This document shows, piece after piece, positions 46,157 through 56,898 of a stretch of DNA of 64,000 nt. This stretch comes from Penaeus vannamei (taxonomy: Eukaryota > Arthropoda > Malacostraca > Decapoda > Penaeidae), in the NCBI RefSeq assembly GCF_042767895.1, contig NC_091578.1, positions 19,998,998 to 20,062,997 of the forward strand. The letters run 5' to 3'. How positions within the stretch are numbered: position 1 is the first letter of the stretch; each line of letters begins with the position of its first letter. Made by a program: the position numbers and the translations under genes. Below the pieces are notes generated by a model. That model worked only from the letters and a program-made list of their open reading frames with translations, searched no databases and was not told the DNA's origin.

Positions 46157-46445
46157 TGTAAAATTTAAGTTACCCCTAAAATAACAATTACATAAATAAA
46201 GACTTTGAACAAAACAATCGTGTAAAGTGCAGTGTACACTTCAACTGAAATTTAACATTTTGTTAATTGTGTAATGTAAAAATAAAACGTTTCATAAAGA
46301 CAAACAATTACATAAATTAATAGTATTGTTTATTTTACATAATTATGTTGGTACTTTTACATAATCATCATAGCTATGTAATATGTATTTTCATTCCAAA
46401 ATAAAGTTGGTTTCGACTGAATACGCTTCTTCTTGATTCCTCACA
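46157..46445 (+). repeat. Gypsy 3 5' LTR (289 bp)
   Basis: Starts tgtaaaatttaagttacc and ends cttgattcctcaca. AT-rich, with an aataaa at 46195 and further copies downstream. Confidence 0.93.
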
Positions 46446-46447
46446 AT

Positions 46448-46457
46448 TGGTGACCCC
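46448..46457 (+). other. Gypsy 3 primer-binding site
   Basis: tggtgacccc, two bases after the 5' LTR. Confidence 0.75.
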
Positions 46458-46469
46458 TATACTCGGACC

Positions 46470-47250
46470 ATGTTGCTGAAGACAACTCCTAGTGAAGCGA
46501 AAGGAAACGCCGAAACTCCTTCCATCCACGCCGTAGCAGTGAAGCTGTCCCCCTTTTGCCCACAAGAAGCTACATCCTGGTTCCGGCGGGCAGAAATCCA
46601 GTTTCACCTGAGAAGAGTCACAGACCCCCGAACGAAGGCAGACTATGTGTTGGAGGCAATCCCCGAGCAGTTATTCCCTCGTGTTGCCGCATGGCTGGAC
46701 AACCAGGACCAGAACCAAGACGTCGAATATGAAAACTTGAAGAGTTACCTTCTACAAGAGTTCACTCTCTCCGTCAGCACCCGTGCCCAAAAGCTCCCGA
46801 GTCTTCCCCATATACCTCTGGGAGACAACAGCACATGCAGCATGGAACGAGATGCAGGCTCTCACTACACTCCCTGACCTCGACCCTACAACCAACAAAC
46901 CAAGGCGTGTGGACTTGATGCAGGAGCTGTGGCTGCAGCGCCTTCCCCCCTCTGTAAGATCTGCCCTGCATGAAGCCGATGACAGTCCCATAAACGATCT
47001 CATAAAGAAGGCAGACAATCTCATCAATGCTGCTAACAAGCGACGTCCCAACTCACAGGTAAGACACTACAAAGCTCGAAGTGCCTCTTCCCAACCATCA
47101 CATGGATTTTGTTATTACCACTACAGGTTTGGAGCAAGGGCCCACAAGTGCCTACCTGGATGCCATTGGCCAAAAAAACGTGTAATGGGGCTACCACTCC
47201 CCGCTAAGGTGGCAACCCAGAACCCGAGATGCGGGAACATCAACGCACTT
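46470..47250 (+). pseudogene. Gypsy 3 gag, frameshifted
   Basis: ATG at 46470, 12 nt after the primer site. The N-terminal domain shows KLSPFCPQEATSWFRRAEIQ and DYVLEAIPEQLFPRVAAWLD, a layout shared with Gypsy 1 gag. A frameshift near 46790 is followed by AWNEMQALTTLPDLDPTT and LWLQRLPPSVRSALHEAD in the next frame. A Cys/His region (GFCYYHYRFGARAHKCLPG, about 47104-47160) stands where a knuckle would be. The protein continues into protease without a stop. Confidence 0.85.
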
Positions 47251-48108
47251 GACAACTCAGCATCGGGCTTCTTTATTACGGACTCCCTATCTGGTCGCAA
47301 ATTCCTCGTGGATACAGGCGCATTCCGTTCTCTGTTCCCAGCCACAGCAGAAAACAAAACTCGTTCCTGGACACGACCATCAAATGTCAAACTTGTTGCA
47401 GCCAATGGAAGGCCCATCCCAATGTACGGTATCCAGACTATACCCATTCAAGCCGCCGGACGCAGCTTCACTTGGGACTTCATCATTGCTGATGTTAAGA
47501 CACCTCTTCTGGGAGCAGACTTCCTCGGGCACCACGGACTATTCGTTGATGTCGCCAATCGTAGACTATTGGATGTAACAACCTTCTGCTCTACACCCCT
47601 AGGTTCCAATCATCAGTACACAGAAATCTGCACTGTGAGAGCAGATACCCCTTACGACAGCCTCTGCAAAGAGTACCCAGACATTTTTCGACCAGAACTC
47701 CGTCAGCAGCCTGGACAGCCAGCCAAACATGGAATATTCCATGACATCAAAACGACAGGCCCTCCGGTACACTCAAAATTCAGGCGTTTATCTCCAGAGA
47801 AGCTTCAAGCAGCTAAACAAGCTTACTCCGAAATGGCTCGGATGGGCATCTGTCAAAAGGCATCAAGTCCCTGGGCATCTCCTCTGCATCTTGTGCAGAA
47901 ACCCGAAGGCACCTGGCGACCATGTGGTGACTATAGGCGTCTTAACCTGATCACAGAACCAGACCACTATCCTCTTCCCAATATGGCGGACCTAACCTCT
48001 AACCTTCATGGTGCCAAGGTTTTCTATAAACTCGACTTCCTGAAAGGCTACTTTCAAGTACCAGTATACCCTGAAGACACCCAAAACAGCAGTCATTACA
48101 CCTTATAG
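47251..48108 (+). pseudogene. Gypsy 3 protease and start of RT
   Basis: Protease: GRKFLVDTGAFRSLFPA, with an intact D-T-G triplet near 47310, then FIIADVKTPLLGADFLGHHG. The RT start: [40 protein letters not shown] and VFYKLDFLKGYFQVPVYPED (motif A Asp). A lost base or bases near 48095 causes a stop at 48106-48108. From 47397 onward this region is duplicated in inverted orientation at 55828-56539. Confidence 0.9.
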
Positions 48109-50347
48109 CACTTACACCTTTAATTTTTCCACATTTGGCCTACGAAATTCAGGGGCTACCTTCGAACGCATGATGGATGGCATTCTCGGAGACTTTCCCT
48201 TTTGCGCCTGCTATGTTGATGATATCCTCATCTTCTCAGGAGACCCCAACGAACATCTCCAACACTTACGGGTCGTGTTAAAACGACTCCATAATAACGG
48301 CCTGGTGGTGCGTCAAGACAAATGTCAATTTGGTGCCACATCCATGGAATTTCTCGGGCACAAGATTTCGCCAACAGGCGTCTCACCCCTTCCAAGTAAG
48401 ATAGACGCAGTTTCACGATTTCCCCCACCAACCACTATCAAAGGACTCCAAGAATTTGTCGGCATGGTAAATTACTACCATCGTTTCCTTTCAAAGATTG
48501 CACACATCATGGAACCACTTTACAACTCCCTTGCCGGCAAACCAAAGAAATTGGAGTGGGGACCTGAGCAACAAAAAGCGTTCGAGACCACCAAGATTGC
48601 CCTTGCATCAGCTACAACTCTCACCTTCACCACACCAGGCATTCCACTTACCCTTACCACAGACGCAAGCTCCATTGCTGTTGGGGCAGTCGTTGAACAG
48701 ACCATAAGGGGTAAGACACATCCTCTTGGTTTTTTCAGCAGAAAGCTACGTCAAGCAGAGGTGAGATACAGCACTTTCGACCGCGAACTACTCGCTGTTT
48801 ATCTTGCGGTGCGTCACTTTAAACATCTCTTAGAAGGCAGCGCATTCACCATCCTCACAGATCACCAGCCACTGGTACATGCTTTTTCCAAACCTGGTGA
48901 TGCTTGGTCGGACAGACAACAGCGGCAACTCTCCAGCATCGCCGAGTTTGGCTGCTCTATCAAATATACACCAGGGAGTATGAATCCTGTAGCTGACGCA
49001 CTATCAAGGGTGGAAATAAACTCTATAAACCTCGGAATTGACTACAATGAAGTAGCAGCAGCCCAAAAAGATGACCCAGAGACTACAGAATACCACACAG
49101 CCATCACCAGCCTGCAGTGGAAAGATGTTCATATTGGAGGCGAAGGCCGCACCATTCTGTGTGATGTAAGCACAGGTCGCCCACGCCCCCTTATCCCAAA
49201 ATCTTTCCGCCGAAAAATCTTCAACCTCATCCATGGTCTATTACACCCGTCTGGACGAACAACTGCTCGTCTGATGAAGGATAAATTCATCTGGCACGGA
49301 ATGAACAAAGACATCAAACAGTGGGCTCGAAGCTGTGTTGCCTGCCAGATGAGCAAAGTAAGTCGTCACACTGAATCTGGCACAGGAGAATTTCGGCAGC
49401 CCATGCGCCGGTTTGGACATCTCCACGTCGATGTAGTGGGACCCCTTCCACCTTCAGACGGCACTCAGTATCTATTCACTGATACAGAGCGCTCCACCCG
49501 CTGGCCGGAGGCAATTCCCACGTAACACACCACTGCCCGAGACTGTGCAGAAGCTCTATTACACGGATGGATCAGTCGTTTTGGCGTTCCAGACGACATT
49601 ACCTCTGATCGCGGACCTGCCTTCACATCTCAACTTTGGACATCTTTAGGAGAATTGATGGGATCAACTATCCATCACACCACCTCATACAACCCAGAAG
49701 TCAACGGTATGGTGGAGCGGTCCCATCTTCCTCTGAAAGCAGCGTTAATGGCGCGCTGCACTAAATCAGACTGGAAAGCTCAACTTCACTGGGTTCTTCT
49801 CGGGATCCGAACATCCCCAAAAGAGGGATTACAAGTTTCCCCTGCTGAAATGGTGTTTGGGGAAGCCCTCACTGTTCCAGGGGAGTTCTTCCCGAGTCTA
49901 GATACCCCTACAGATTCTGAGCACCTCACCAAACTACGCCATGCTGTTGAGAAGTACCGACCATGCACTCAGACGCACTCAACATCTCCTCCACAATACC
50001 TTTCCAAGCTGATCCACAGCTGCAAATATGTATTCGTAAGAAATGACGCTCACGGGTCACCCCTCACCCGCCCGTACCGCGGGCCATATGCTGTCTTGGA
50101 GCGTAACCCCAAGGTATACCGTCTCAGCATTGGTGGGAAGAGCGACTGGGTATCCATTGACCGCTTAAAGTTTGCAAACCTGGAAGAAAAGGAACCTACA
50201 CAAACCACGCCTCTGGCTGATAACCCAGCTCACACCGTACCTCCTTCAAATGCACCTGCCCATGTCTCACATCCTGAAGATAAACCTTTTCAAATCTCCT
50301 CGCGTTCTGGTCGACTAATTCGCCAACCCAACCGACTCGACCTCTAA
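48109..50347 (+). pseudogene. Gypsy 3 RT (rest), RNase H and integrase
   Basis: After the frameshift: FCACYVDDILIFSGDP (motif C, YVDD codons 48212-48223), then the connection and RNase H: LTLTTDASSIAVGAVVEQ, TFDRELLAVYLAVRHF, TILTDHQPLVHAF and GSMNPVADALSRVEI. Integrase: CVACQMSKVSRHT, LHVDVVGPLPPSDGTQ (Asp), a TAA at 49523-49525, then an Asp in ITSDRGPAF and NGMVERSHLPLKAAL (Glu). The C-terminus has RPYRGPYAVLERNPKVYRL and DWVSIDRLKFANLEE. It ends at about 50345. The same frameshift and TAA are present in the inverted copy, so they predate it. Confidence 0.92.
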
Positions 50348-50364
50348 CAAGCCATGGATTTTCT

Positions 50365-50378
50365 TTTGGGGGGAGTAT
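50365..50378 (+). other. Gypsy 3 polypurine tract
   Basis: A purine-rich run (ggggggag) directly before the 3' LTR start tgtaac at 50379. Confidence 0.7.
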
Positions 50379-50667
50379 TGTAACATTTAAGTTACCCCTA
50401 AAATAACAATTACATAAATAAAGACTTTGAACAAAACAATCGTGTAAAGTGCAGTGTACACTTCAACTGAAATTTAACATTTTGTTAATTGTGTAATGTA
50501 AAAATAAAATGTTTCATAAAGACAAACAATTACATAAATTAATAATATTGTTTATTTTACATAATTATGTTGGTACTTTTACATAATCATCATAGCTATG
50601 TAATATGTACTTTTATTCCAAGATAAAGTTGGATTCGATTGAATACGCTTCTTCTTGATTGCTCACA
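50379..50667 (+). repeat. Gypsy 3 3' LTR (289 bp)
   Basis: tgtaacatttaagttacc to tgattgctcaca. About nine differences from the 5' LTR, but only about one from the inverted copy at 53269-53557. Confidence 0.93.
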
Positions 50668-51374
50668 GGACGAATAGGGAGCAAGACACTTTTCCTTTTC
50701 TTCCGCTTACCATTATTTCTTTTTTCAGAGCCCCAGCGGGATGCATGCTGCCCTCTGTTGATTACCAGTCCGTCCTGTAACATAACCCTGTATGACTTGG
50801 ATCCTAACACGCTTGCAGCCTGTTCTTTTTCAGAGCCTTCCCTTCATCCAGCCCGTGGAGTGAGGAATACCCTTGACGGTAGTCAACCCGACGACACATT
50901 ACTAATCCCATCTTCCCCCTTCTAATGTTCAGTCGCCCTGTTTCTTCTACTTATTTCGTTCTAAACTATTTCTACTTTTCAGATCATCTCCAGATGGACG
51001 GCGGCAGGGCCCAGCAGCGAGTTTCTGTCCTGTTCTGATCCTGTTCTCTCGTTTCACACCCGCCCTTGAGCCACGCGGGTTTTCTCGCCTTCTGTCTTCG
51101 TTTCTGGCAGGGTCGCGCTTTCGTCCTGAACGTCTGCAAAACCCCTGTACAGATAAGATTTTCTCTGAGTTTGGCCAAGCTATGGCTTGTTTTCACACAC
51201 CGATCGACAGTGTCCCGGAGCTGAGCTCGGTCTACGCTCTTTCCCCATGACGGGAACGTAGAGGTGGTTCTCTGTAAAGACCTGTAGGAATTTAACTTTT
51301 CTACGGAGTATTCCTGTAAATAGCTCCCTTTTCTATCGTCCTCTTAATCTTCTTCTCTGCCTTTCCTGTCAATG
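50668..51374 (+). other. Non-coding flank of Gypsy 3 inside the inverted repeat
   Basis: By position this is Gypsy 2 3' sequence. It holds three pyrimidine-tract plus AG segments resembling splice acceptors, with the AG ending at 50728, 50833 and 50982. No gene is recognised; the short ORFs have no family features. Confidence 0.5.
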
Positions 51375-51855
51375 ATCCGCACTGGCGGGTGCGCATGGGA
51401 AGCGCGCCCGCAGGCCAGTGCGGTCCATCGGAAGGCGGGTGCGCATGGGGAGCTGCGGGGGCACATATGAGTGCGACCGCACACCAGTGCGGAAGATCAG
51501 CTGGAGCCGTTATCAGCATGGCACCATCACCTGTGTAAGGAGAGCTGGCGAACGAACTGCGGGCGCGCTCCCCAAGCGCACCCGCCTTCCGATGGACCGC
51601 ACTGGCCTGCGGGCGCGCTTCCCTTGCGCACCCGCCTTCCGATGATCCGCACTGGCGTGTGGGCGCGCTCCCCATGCGCACCCACCTTCCGATGATCCGC
51701 ACTGGCGTGCGGGTGCGCATGGGAAGCGCGCCCGCAGGCCAGTGCGGTCCATCGGAAGGCGGGTGCGCATGGGGAGCGCGCCCGCACGCCAGTGCGGTCC
51801 ATCAGAAGGCGGGTGCGCATGGGGAGCGCGCCCGCACGCCAGGTACGGTCAGAAC
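51375..51855. repeat. 50-bp GC-rich minisatellite, mixed orientation
   Basis: Units of the type cccgccttccgatgatccgc followed by actggcgtgcgggcgcgctc and cccatgcgca. Orientation changes within the block: reverse at 51375-51450, forward at about 51565-51710, reverse again to 51855. Each unit contains ccgcac/gtgcgg around a 4-nt loop and a second near-perfect stem. Long ORFs in several frames are products of the repeat. Confidence 0.9.
51450..51560 (+). repeat. About 105-bp block, copy 1, inside the minisatellite
   Basis: Starts near gctgcgggggcacatatgag and ends gagctggcgaacgaactgc. A second copy is at about 51855-51962 with few differences. No function is recognised. Confidence 0.8.
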
Positions 51856-51962
51856 TGCGGGGCACATATGAGTGCGCCCGCACACCAGTGCGGAAGATCA
51901 GCTGGAGCCGTTATCAGCATGGCACCATCACCTGTGTAAGGAGAGCTGGCGAACGAACTGCC
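51855..51962 (+). repeat. About 105-bp block, copy 2
   Basis: aactgcggggcacatatgag to gagctggcgaacgaactgc, then unique sequence. It bounds the minisatellite on the right. Confidence 0.8.
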
Positions 51963-52561
51963 TTAGACCAAAGGGGTGGAACATACTGGGTTTATTCTTT
52001 GGGCCTGGCGTGTTCTAACACACACTGCATTATGAAGTGCATAAGTAACACACAACCATAAATGTTATAATGCGAAGCCGACCATCTGGCTGCGCCGATC
52101 GGATCCGGTGGAGGATCTGACTTAATATTAATGAATTAGTGGGCGTAGAGGGAGGCAATGTCTCCGTATGTATAATTACCACTTTCTCAGGCGATCTGTA
52201 AAGGGTGTCAACAGAGCTTACCCCAATAAAAGACCTCCTTGGAAGTCATGGGCTCGGTCCTGACAGCTCTGCATGGACATTGCTCTGAGAAGCTGGGAGA
52301 GGAACCTCGACGGTAAAATATTATTAAGAAATCAAACAAACATCTTAAAATTATCATAAAACTAAGAAAAACAAACTTAAAGTTAAGAACATATGCACAA
52401 CATGCAAAATAAAAGAACAAAACGAAGAGGGAAACACCTGATTAAGAGGCTGAAACTCAAAATCTTTCGGCAAACAAAAACATGCAAAAGTTTACACAAA
52501 AATAACAGTTAAAATAATACAATGCGCAAAAATAACCCAAACCTGGTGTTACACTAGACTA
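51963..52561. other. Unrecognised spacer between the inverted arms
   Basis: About 600 bp, AT-rich towards the right (52310-52560, many A runs). No ORF with recognisable features and no RNA gene I can support. It may be the native continuation of the arm sequence, because the right arm passes into it without a minisatellite. Confidence 0.5.
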
Positions 52562-53268
52562 CATTGACAGGAAAGGCAGAGAAGAAGATTAAGAGGACGA
52601 TAGGAAAGGGAGCTATTTACAGGAATACTCCGTAGAAAAGTTAAATTCCTACAGGTCTTTACAGAGAACCACCTCTACGTTCCCGTCATGGGGAAAGAGC
52701 GTAGACCGAGCTCAGCTCCGGGACACTGTCGATCGGTGTGTGAAAACAAGCCATAGCTTGGCCAAACTCAGAGAAAATCTTATCTGTACAGGGGTTTTGC
52801 AGACGTTCAGGACGAAAGCGCGACCCTGCCAGAAACGAAGACAGAAGGCGAGAAAACCCGCGTGGCTCAAGGGCGGGTGTGAAACGAGAGAACAGGATCA
52901 GAACAGGACAGAAACTCGCTGCTGGGCCCTGCCGCCGTCCATCTGGAGATGATCTGAAAAGTAGAAATAGTTTAGAACGAAATAAGTAGAAGAAACAGGG
53001 CGACTGAACATTAGAAGGGGGAAGATGGGATTAGTAATGTGTCGTCGGGTTGACTACCGTCAAGGGTATTCCTCACTCCACGGGCTGGATGAAGGGAAGG
53101 CTCTGAAAAAGAACAGGCTGCAAGCGTGTTAGGATCCAAGTCATACAGGGTTATGTTACAGGACGGACTGGTAATCAACAGAGGGCAGCATGCATCCCGC
53201 TGGGGCTCTGAAAAAAGAAATAATGGTAAGCGGAAGAAAAGGAAAAGTGTCTTGCTCCCTATTCGTCC

Positions 53269-53557
53269 TGTGAGCAATCAAGAAGAAGCGTATTCAATCG
53301 AATCCAACTTTATTTTGGAATAAAAGTACATATTACATAGCTATGATGATTATGTAAAAGTACCAACATAATTATGTAAAATAAACAATATTATTAATTT
53401 ATGTAATTGTTTGTCTTTATGAAACATTTTATTTTTACATTACACAATTAACAAAATGTTAAATTTCAGTTGAAGTGTACACTGCACTTTACACGATTGT
53501 TTTGTTCAAAGTCTTTATTTATGTAATTGTTATTTTAGGGGTAACTTAAATGTTACA
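53269..53557 (-). repeat. Gypsy 3 3' LTR, inverted copy
   Basis: The mirror of 50379-50667. One difference noted (caaaataa against caagataa). Confidence 0.93.
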
Positions 53558-53588
53558 ATACTCCCCCCAAAAGAAAATCCATGGCTTG

Positions 53589-56539
53589 TTAGAGGTCGAG
53601 TCGGTTGGGTTGGCGAATTAGTCGACCAGAACGCGAGGAGATTTGAAAAGGTTTATCTTCAGGATGTGAGACATGGGCAGGTGCATTTGAAGGAGGTACG
53701 GTGTGAGCTGGGTTATCAGCCAGAGGCGTGGTTTGTGTAGGTTCCTTTTCTTCCAGGTATGCAAACTTTAAGCGGTCAATGGATACCCAGTCGCTCTTCC
53801 CACCAATGCTGAGACGGTATACCTTGGGGTTACGCTCCAAGACAGCATATGGCCCGCGGTACGGGCGGGTGAGGGGTGACCCGTGAGCGTCATTTCTTAC
53901 GAATACATATTTGCAGCTGTGGATCAGCTTGGAAAGGTATTGTGGAGGAGATGTTGAGTGCGTCTGAGTGCATGGTCGGTACTTCTCAACAGCATGGCGT
54001 AGTTTGGTGAGGTGCTCAGAATCTGTAGGGGTATCTAGACTCGGGAAGAACTCCCCTGGAACAGTGAGGGCTTCCCCAAACACCATTTCAGCAGGGGAAA
54101 CTTGTAATCCCTCTTTTGGGGATGTTCGGATCCCGAGAAGAACCCAGTGAAGTTGAGCTTTCCAGTCTGATTTAGTGCAGCGCGCCATTAACGCTGCTTT
54201 CAGAGGAAGATGGGACCGCTCCACCATACCGTTGACTTCTGGGTTGTATGAGGTGGTGTGATGGATAGTTGATCCCATCAATTCTCCTAAAGATGTCCAA
54301 AGTTGAGATGTGAAGGCAGGTCCGCGATCAGAGGTAATGTCGTCTGGAACGCCAAAACGACTGATCCATCCGTGTAATAGAGCTTCTGCACAGTCTCGGG
54401 CAGTGGTGTGTTACGTGGGAATTGCCTCCGGCCAGCGGGTGGAGCGCTCTGTATCAGTGAATAGATACTGAGTGCCGTCTGAAGGTGGAAGGGGTCCCAC
54501 TACATCGACGTGGAGATGTCCAAACCGGCGCATGGGCTGCCGAAATTCTCCTGTGCCAGATTCAGTGTGACGACTTACTTTGCTCATCTGGCAGGCAACA
54601 CAGCTTCGAGCCCACTGTTTGATGTCTTTGTTCATTCCGTGCCAGATGAATTTATCCTTCATCAGACGAGCAGTTGTTCGTCCAGACGGGTGTAATAGAC
54701 CATGGATGAGGTTGAAGATTTTTCGGCGGAAAGATTTTGGGATAAGGGGGCGTGGGCGACCTGTGCTTACATCACACAGAATGGTGCGGCCTTCGCCTCC
54801 AATATGAACATCTTTCCACTGCAGGCTGGTGATGGCTGTGTGGTATTCTGTAGTCTCTGGGTCATCTTTTTGGGCTGCTGCTACTTCATTGTAGTCAATT
54901 CCGAGGTTTATAGAGTTTATTTCCACCCTTGATAGTGCGTCAGCTACAGGATTCATACTCCCTGGTGTATATTTGATAGAGCAGCCAAACTCGGCGATGC
55001 TGGAGAGTTGCCGCTGTTGTCTGTCCGACCAAGCATCACCAGGTTTGGAAAAAGCATGTACCAGTGGCTGGTGATCTGTGAGGATGGTGAATGCGCTGCC
55101 TTCTAAGAGATGTTTAAAGTGACGCACCGCAAGATAAACAGCGAGTAGTTCGCGGTCGAAAGTGCTGTATCTCACCTCTGCTTGACGTAGCTTTCTGCTG
55201 AAAAAACCAAGAGGATGTGTCTTACCCCTTATGGTCTGTTCAACGACTGCCCCAACAGCAATGGAGCTTGCGTCTGTGGTAAGGGTAAGTGGAATGCCTG
55301 GTGTGGTGAAGGTGAGAGTTGTAGCTGATGCAAGGGCAATCTTGGTGGTCTCGAACGCTTTTTGTTGCTCAGGTCCCCACTCCAATTTCTTTGGTTTGCC
55401 GGCAAGGGAGTTGTAAAGTGGTTCCATGATGTGTGCAATCTTTGAAAGGAAACGATGGTAGTAATTTACCATGCCGACAAATTCTTGGAGTCCTTTGATA
55501 GTGGTTGGTGGGGGAAATCGTGAAACTGCGTCTATCTTACTTGGAAGGGGTGAGACGCCTGTTGGCGAAATCTTGTGCCCGAGAAATTCCACGGATGTGG
55601 CACCAAGTTGACATTTGTCTTGACGCACCACCAGGCCGTTATTATGGAGTCGTTTTAACACGACCCGTAAGTGTTGGAGATGTTCGTTGGGGTCTCCTGA
55701 GAAGATGAGGATATCATCAACATAGCAGGCGCAAAAGGGAAAGTCTCCGAGAATGCCATCCATCATGCGTTGGAAGGTAGCCCCTGAATTTCGCAGGCCA
55801 AATGTGGAAAAATTAAAGGTGTAAGTGCTATAAGGTGTAATGACTGCTGTTTTGGGTGTCTTCAGGGTATACTGGTACTTGAAAGTAGCCTTTCAGGAAG
55901 TCGAGTTTATAGAAAACCTTGGCACCATGAAGGTTAGAGGTTAGGTCCGCCATATTGGGAAGAGGATAGTGGTCTGGTTCTGTGATCAGGTTAAGACGCC
56001 TATAGTCACCACATGGTCGCCAGGTGCCTTCGGGTTTCTGCACAAGATGCAGAGGAGATGCCCAGGGACTTGATGCCTTTTGACAGATGCCCATCCGAGC
56101 CATTTCGGAGTAAGCTTGTTTAGCTGCTTGAAGCTTCTCTGGAGATAAAAGCCTGAATTTTGAGTGTACCGGAGGGCCTGTCGTTTTGATGTAATGGAAT
56201 ATTCCATGTTTGGCTGGCTGTCCAGGCTGCTGATGGAGTTCTGGTCGAAAAATGTCTGGGTACTCTTTGCAGAGGCTGTCGTAAGGGGTATCTGCTCTCA
56301 CAGTGTAGATTTCTGTGTACTGATGATTGGAACCTAGGGGTGTAGAGCAGAAGGTTGTTACATCCAATAGTCTACGATTGGCGACATCAACGAATAGTCC
56401 GTGGTGCCCGAGGAAGTCTGCTCCCAGAAGAGGTGTCTTAACATCAGCAATGATGAAGTCCCAAGTGAAGCTGCGTCCGGCGGCTTGAATGGGTATAGTC
56501 TGGATACCGTACATTGGGATGGGCCTTCCATTGGCTGCA
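53589..56539 (-). pseudogene. Gypsy 3 pol, inverted truncated copy
   Basis: Minus-strand mirror of the Gypsy 3 protease-to-integrase region: part of the protease (FIIADVKTPLLGADFLGHHG), RT ([30 protein letters not shown]), RNase H (TTDASSIAVGAVVEQ) and integrase (LHVDVVGPLPP; NGMVERSHLPLKAAL). It carries the same RT frameshift and the same integrase stop (54411-54413) as the plus-strand copy. The protease lacks its DTG part because the arm ends at 56539, where the frame runs into minisatellite and makes a meaningless fusion ORF. Confidence 0.92.
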
Positions 56540-56898
56540 CCCGCCTTCCGACGATTCGCACTGGCGTGCGGGCGCGCTCCCCATGCACACCCGCCTTCCG
56601 ATGATCCGCACTGGCGTGCGGGCGCGCTCCACATGCACACCCGCCTTCCGATGGACCGCACTGGCCTGCGGGCGCGCTTCCCATGCGCACCCGCCTTCCG
56701 ATGATCCGCACTGGCGTGCGTGCGCGCTCCCCATGCGCACCCGCCTTCCGATGATCCGCACTGGCCTGCGGGCGCGCTCGCCATGCGCACCCGCCTTCCG
56801 ATGATCCGCACTGGCGTGCGGGCGCGCTCCCCATGCGCACCCGCCTTCCGATGATCCGCACTGGCGTGCGGGCGCGCTCCCCATGCGCACCCGCCTTA
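56540..56898. repeat. 50-bp GC-rich minisatellite, second block
   Basis: About seven units with the start ccgccttccg at 56591, 56641, 56691 and so on, exactly 50 bp apart, all in one orientation. It touches the outer end of the right arm. Same unit as at 51375-51855. Confidence 0.95.

Larger units (their letters stand above)
46157..50667 (+). mobile_element. Gypsy-type LTR retrotransposon 3, complete structure, inside Gypsy 2
   Basis: 4511 bp with two LTRs of 289 bp each (46157-46445, 50379-50667), primer-binding site, gag-pro-pol and polypurine tract. The target duplication ggac is found at 46153-46156 and 50668-50671. The LTRs differ at about nine of 289 positions by my reading, so the insertion is not recent. 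There are two frameshifts (gag near 46790, RT near 48095) and a TAA at 49523-49525. It uses the same primer site as Gypsy 1 (tggtgaccc). Confidence 0.93.
47397..51374 (+). repeat. Left arm of a 3978-bp inverted repeat
   Basis: From tgcagccaatgg inside Gypsy 3 protease to cctgtcaatg at 51374. Every position p corresponds to 103936 - p in the right arm. Reading frames, LTR and even stops correspond exactly at this offset, so there is no net length difference. Only scattered substitutions are seen (Phe/Leu, Met/Val, Asn/Tyr, Arg/His and similar in the translated frames). Confidence 0.95.
52562..56539 (-). repeat. Right arm of the 3978-bp inverted repeat
   Basis: The reverse complement of 47397-51374, same length. 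It starts cattgacagg and ends attggctgca directly against the 50-bp minisatellite. It contains a 5'-truncated Gypsy 3 copy (53269-56539, minus) lacking the 5' LTR, gag and the start of the protease. Confidence 0.95.

Noticed and set aside
51301..52061. Arg/Gly/Ala-rich ORFs across the 50-bp minisatellites (also 56358-56890)
   Set aside because: They are products of a GC-rich tandem repeat, are open in several frames, and one is an accidental fusion with Gypsy 3.
51963..52561. A small RNA gene in the spacer
   Set aside because: I could not fold a tRNA or recognise snRNA motifs there; a covariance-model search would be needed to say more.
47397..56539. The paired 4-kb copies as two separate Gypsy insertions
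   Set aside because: The right copy lacks the 5' LTR and gag, shares flank and lesions with the left copy, and has no target duplication of its own.
56540..56898. CRISPR-like direct repeats of constant length
   Set aside because: There are no unique spacers: the whole 50-bp unit repeats. The context is eukaryotic transposons.
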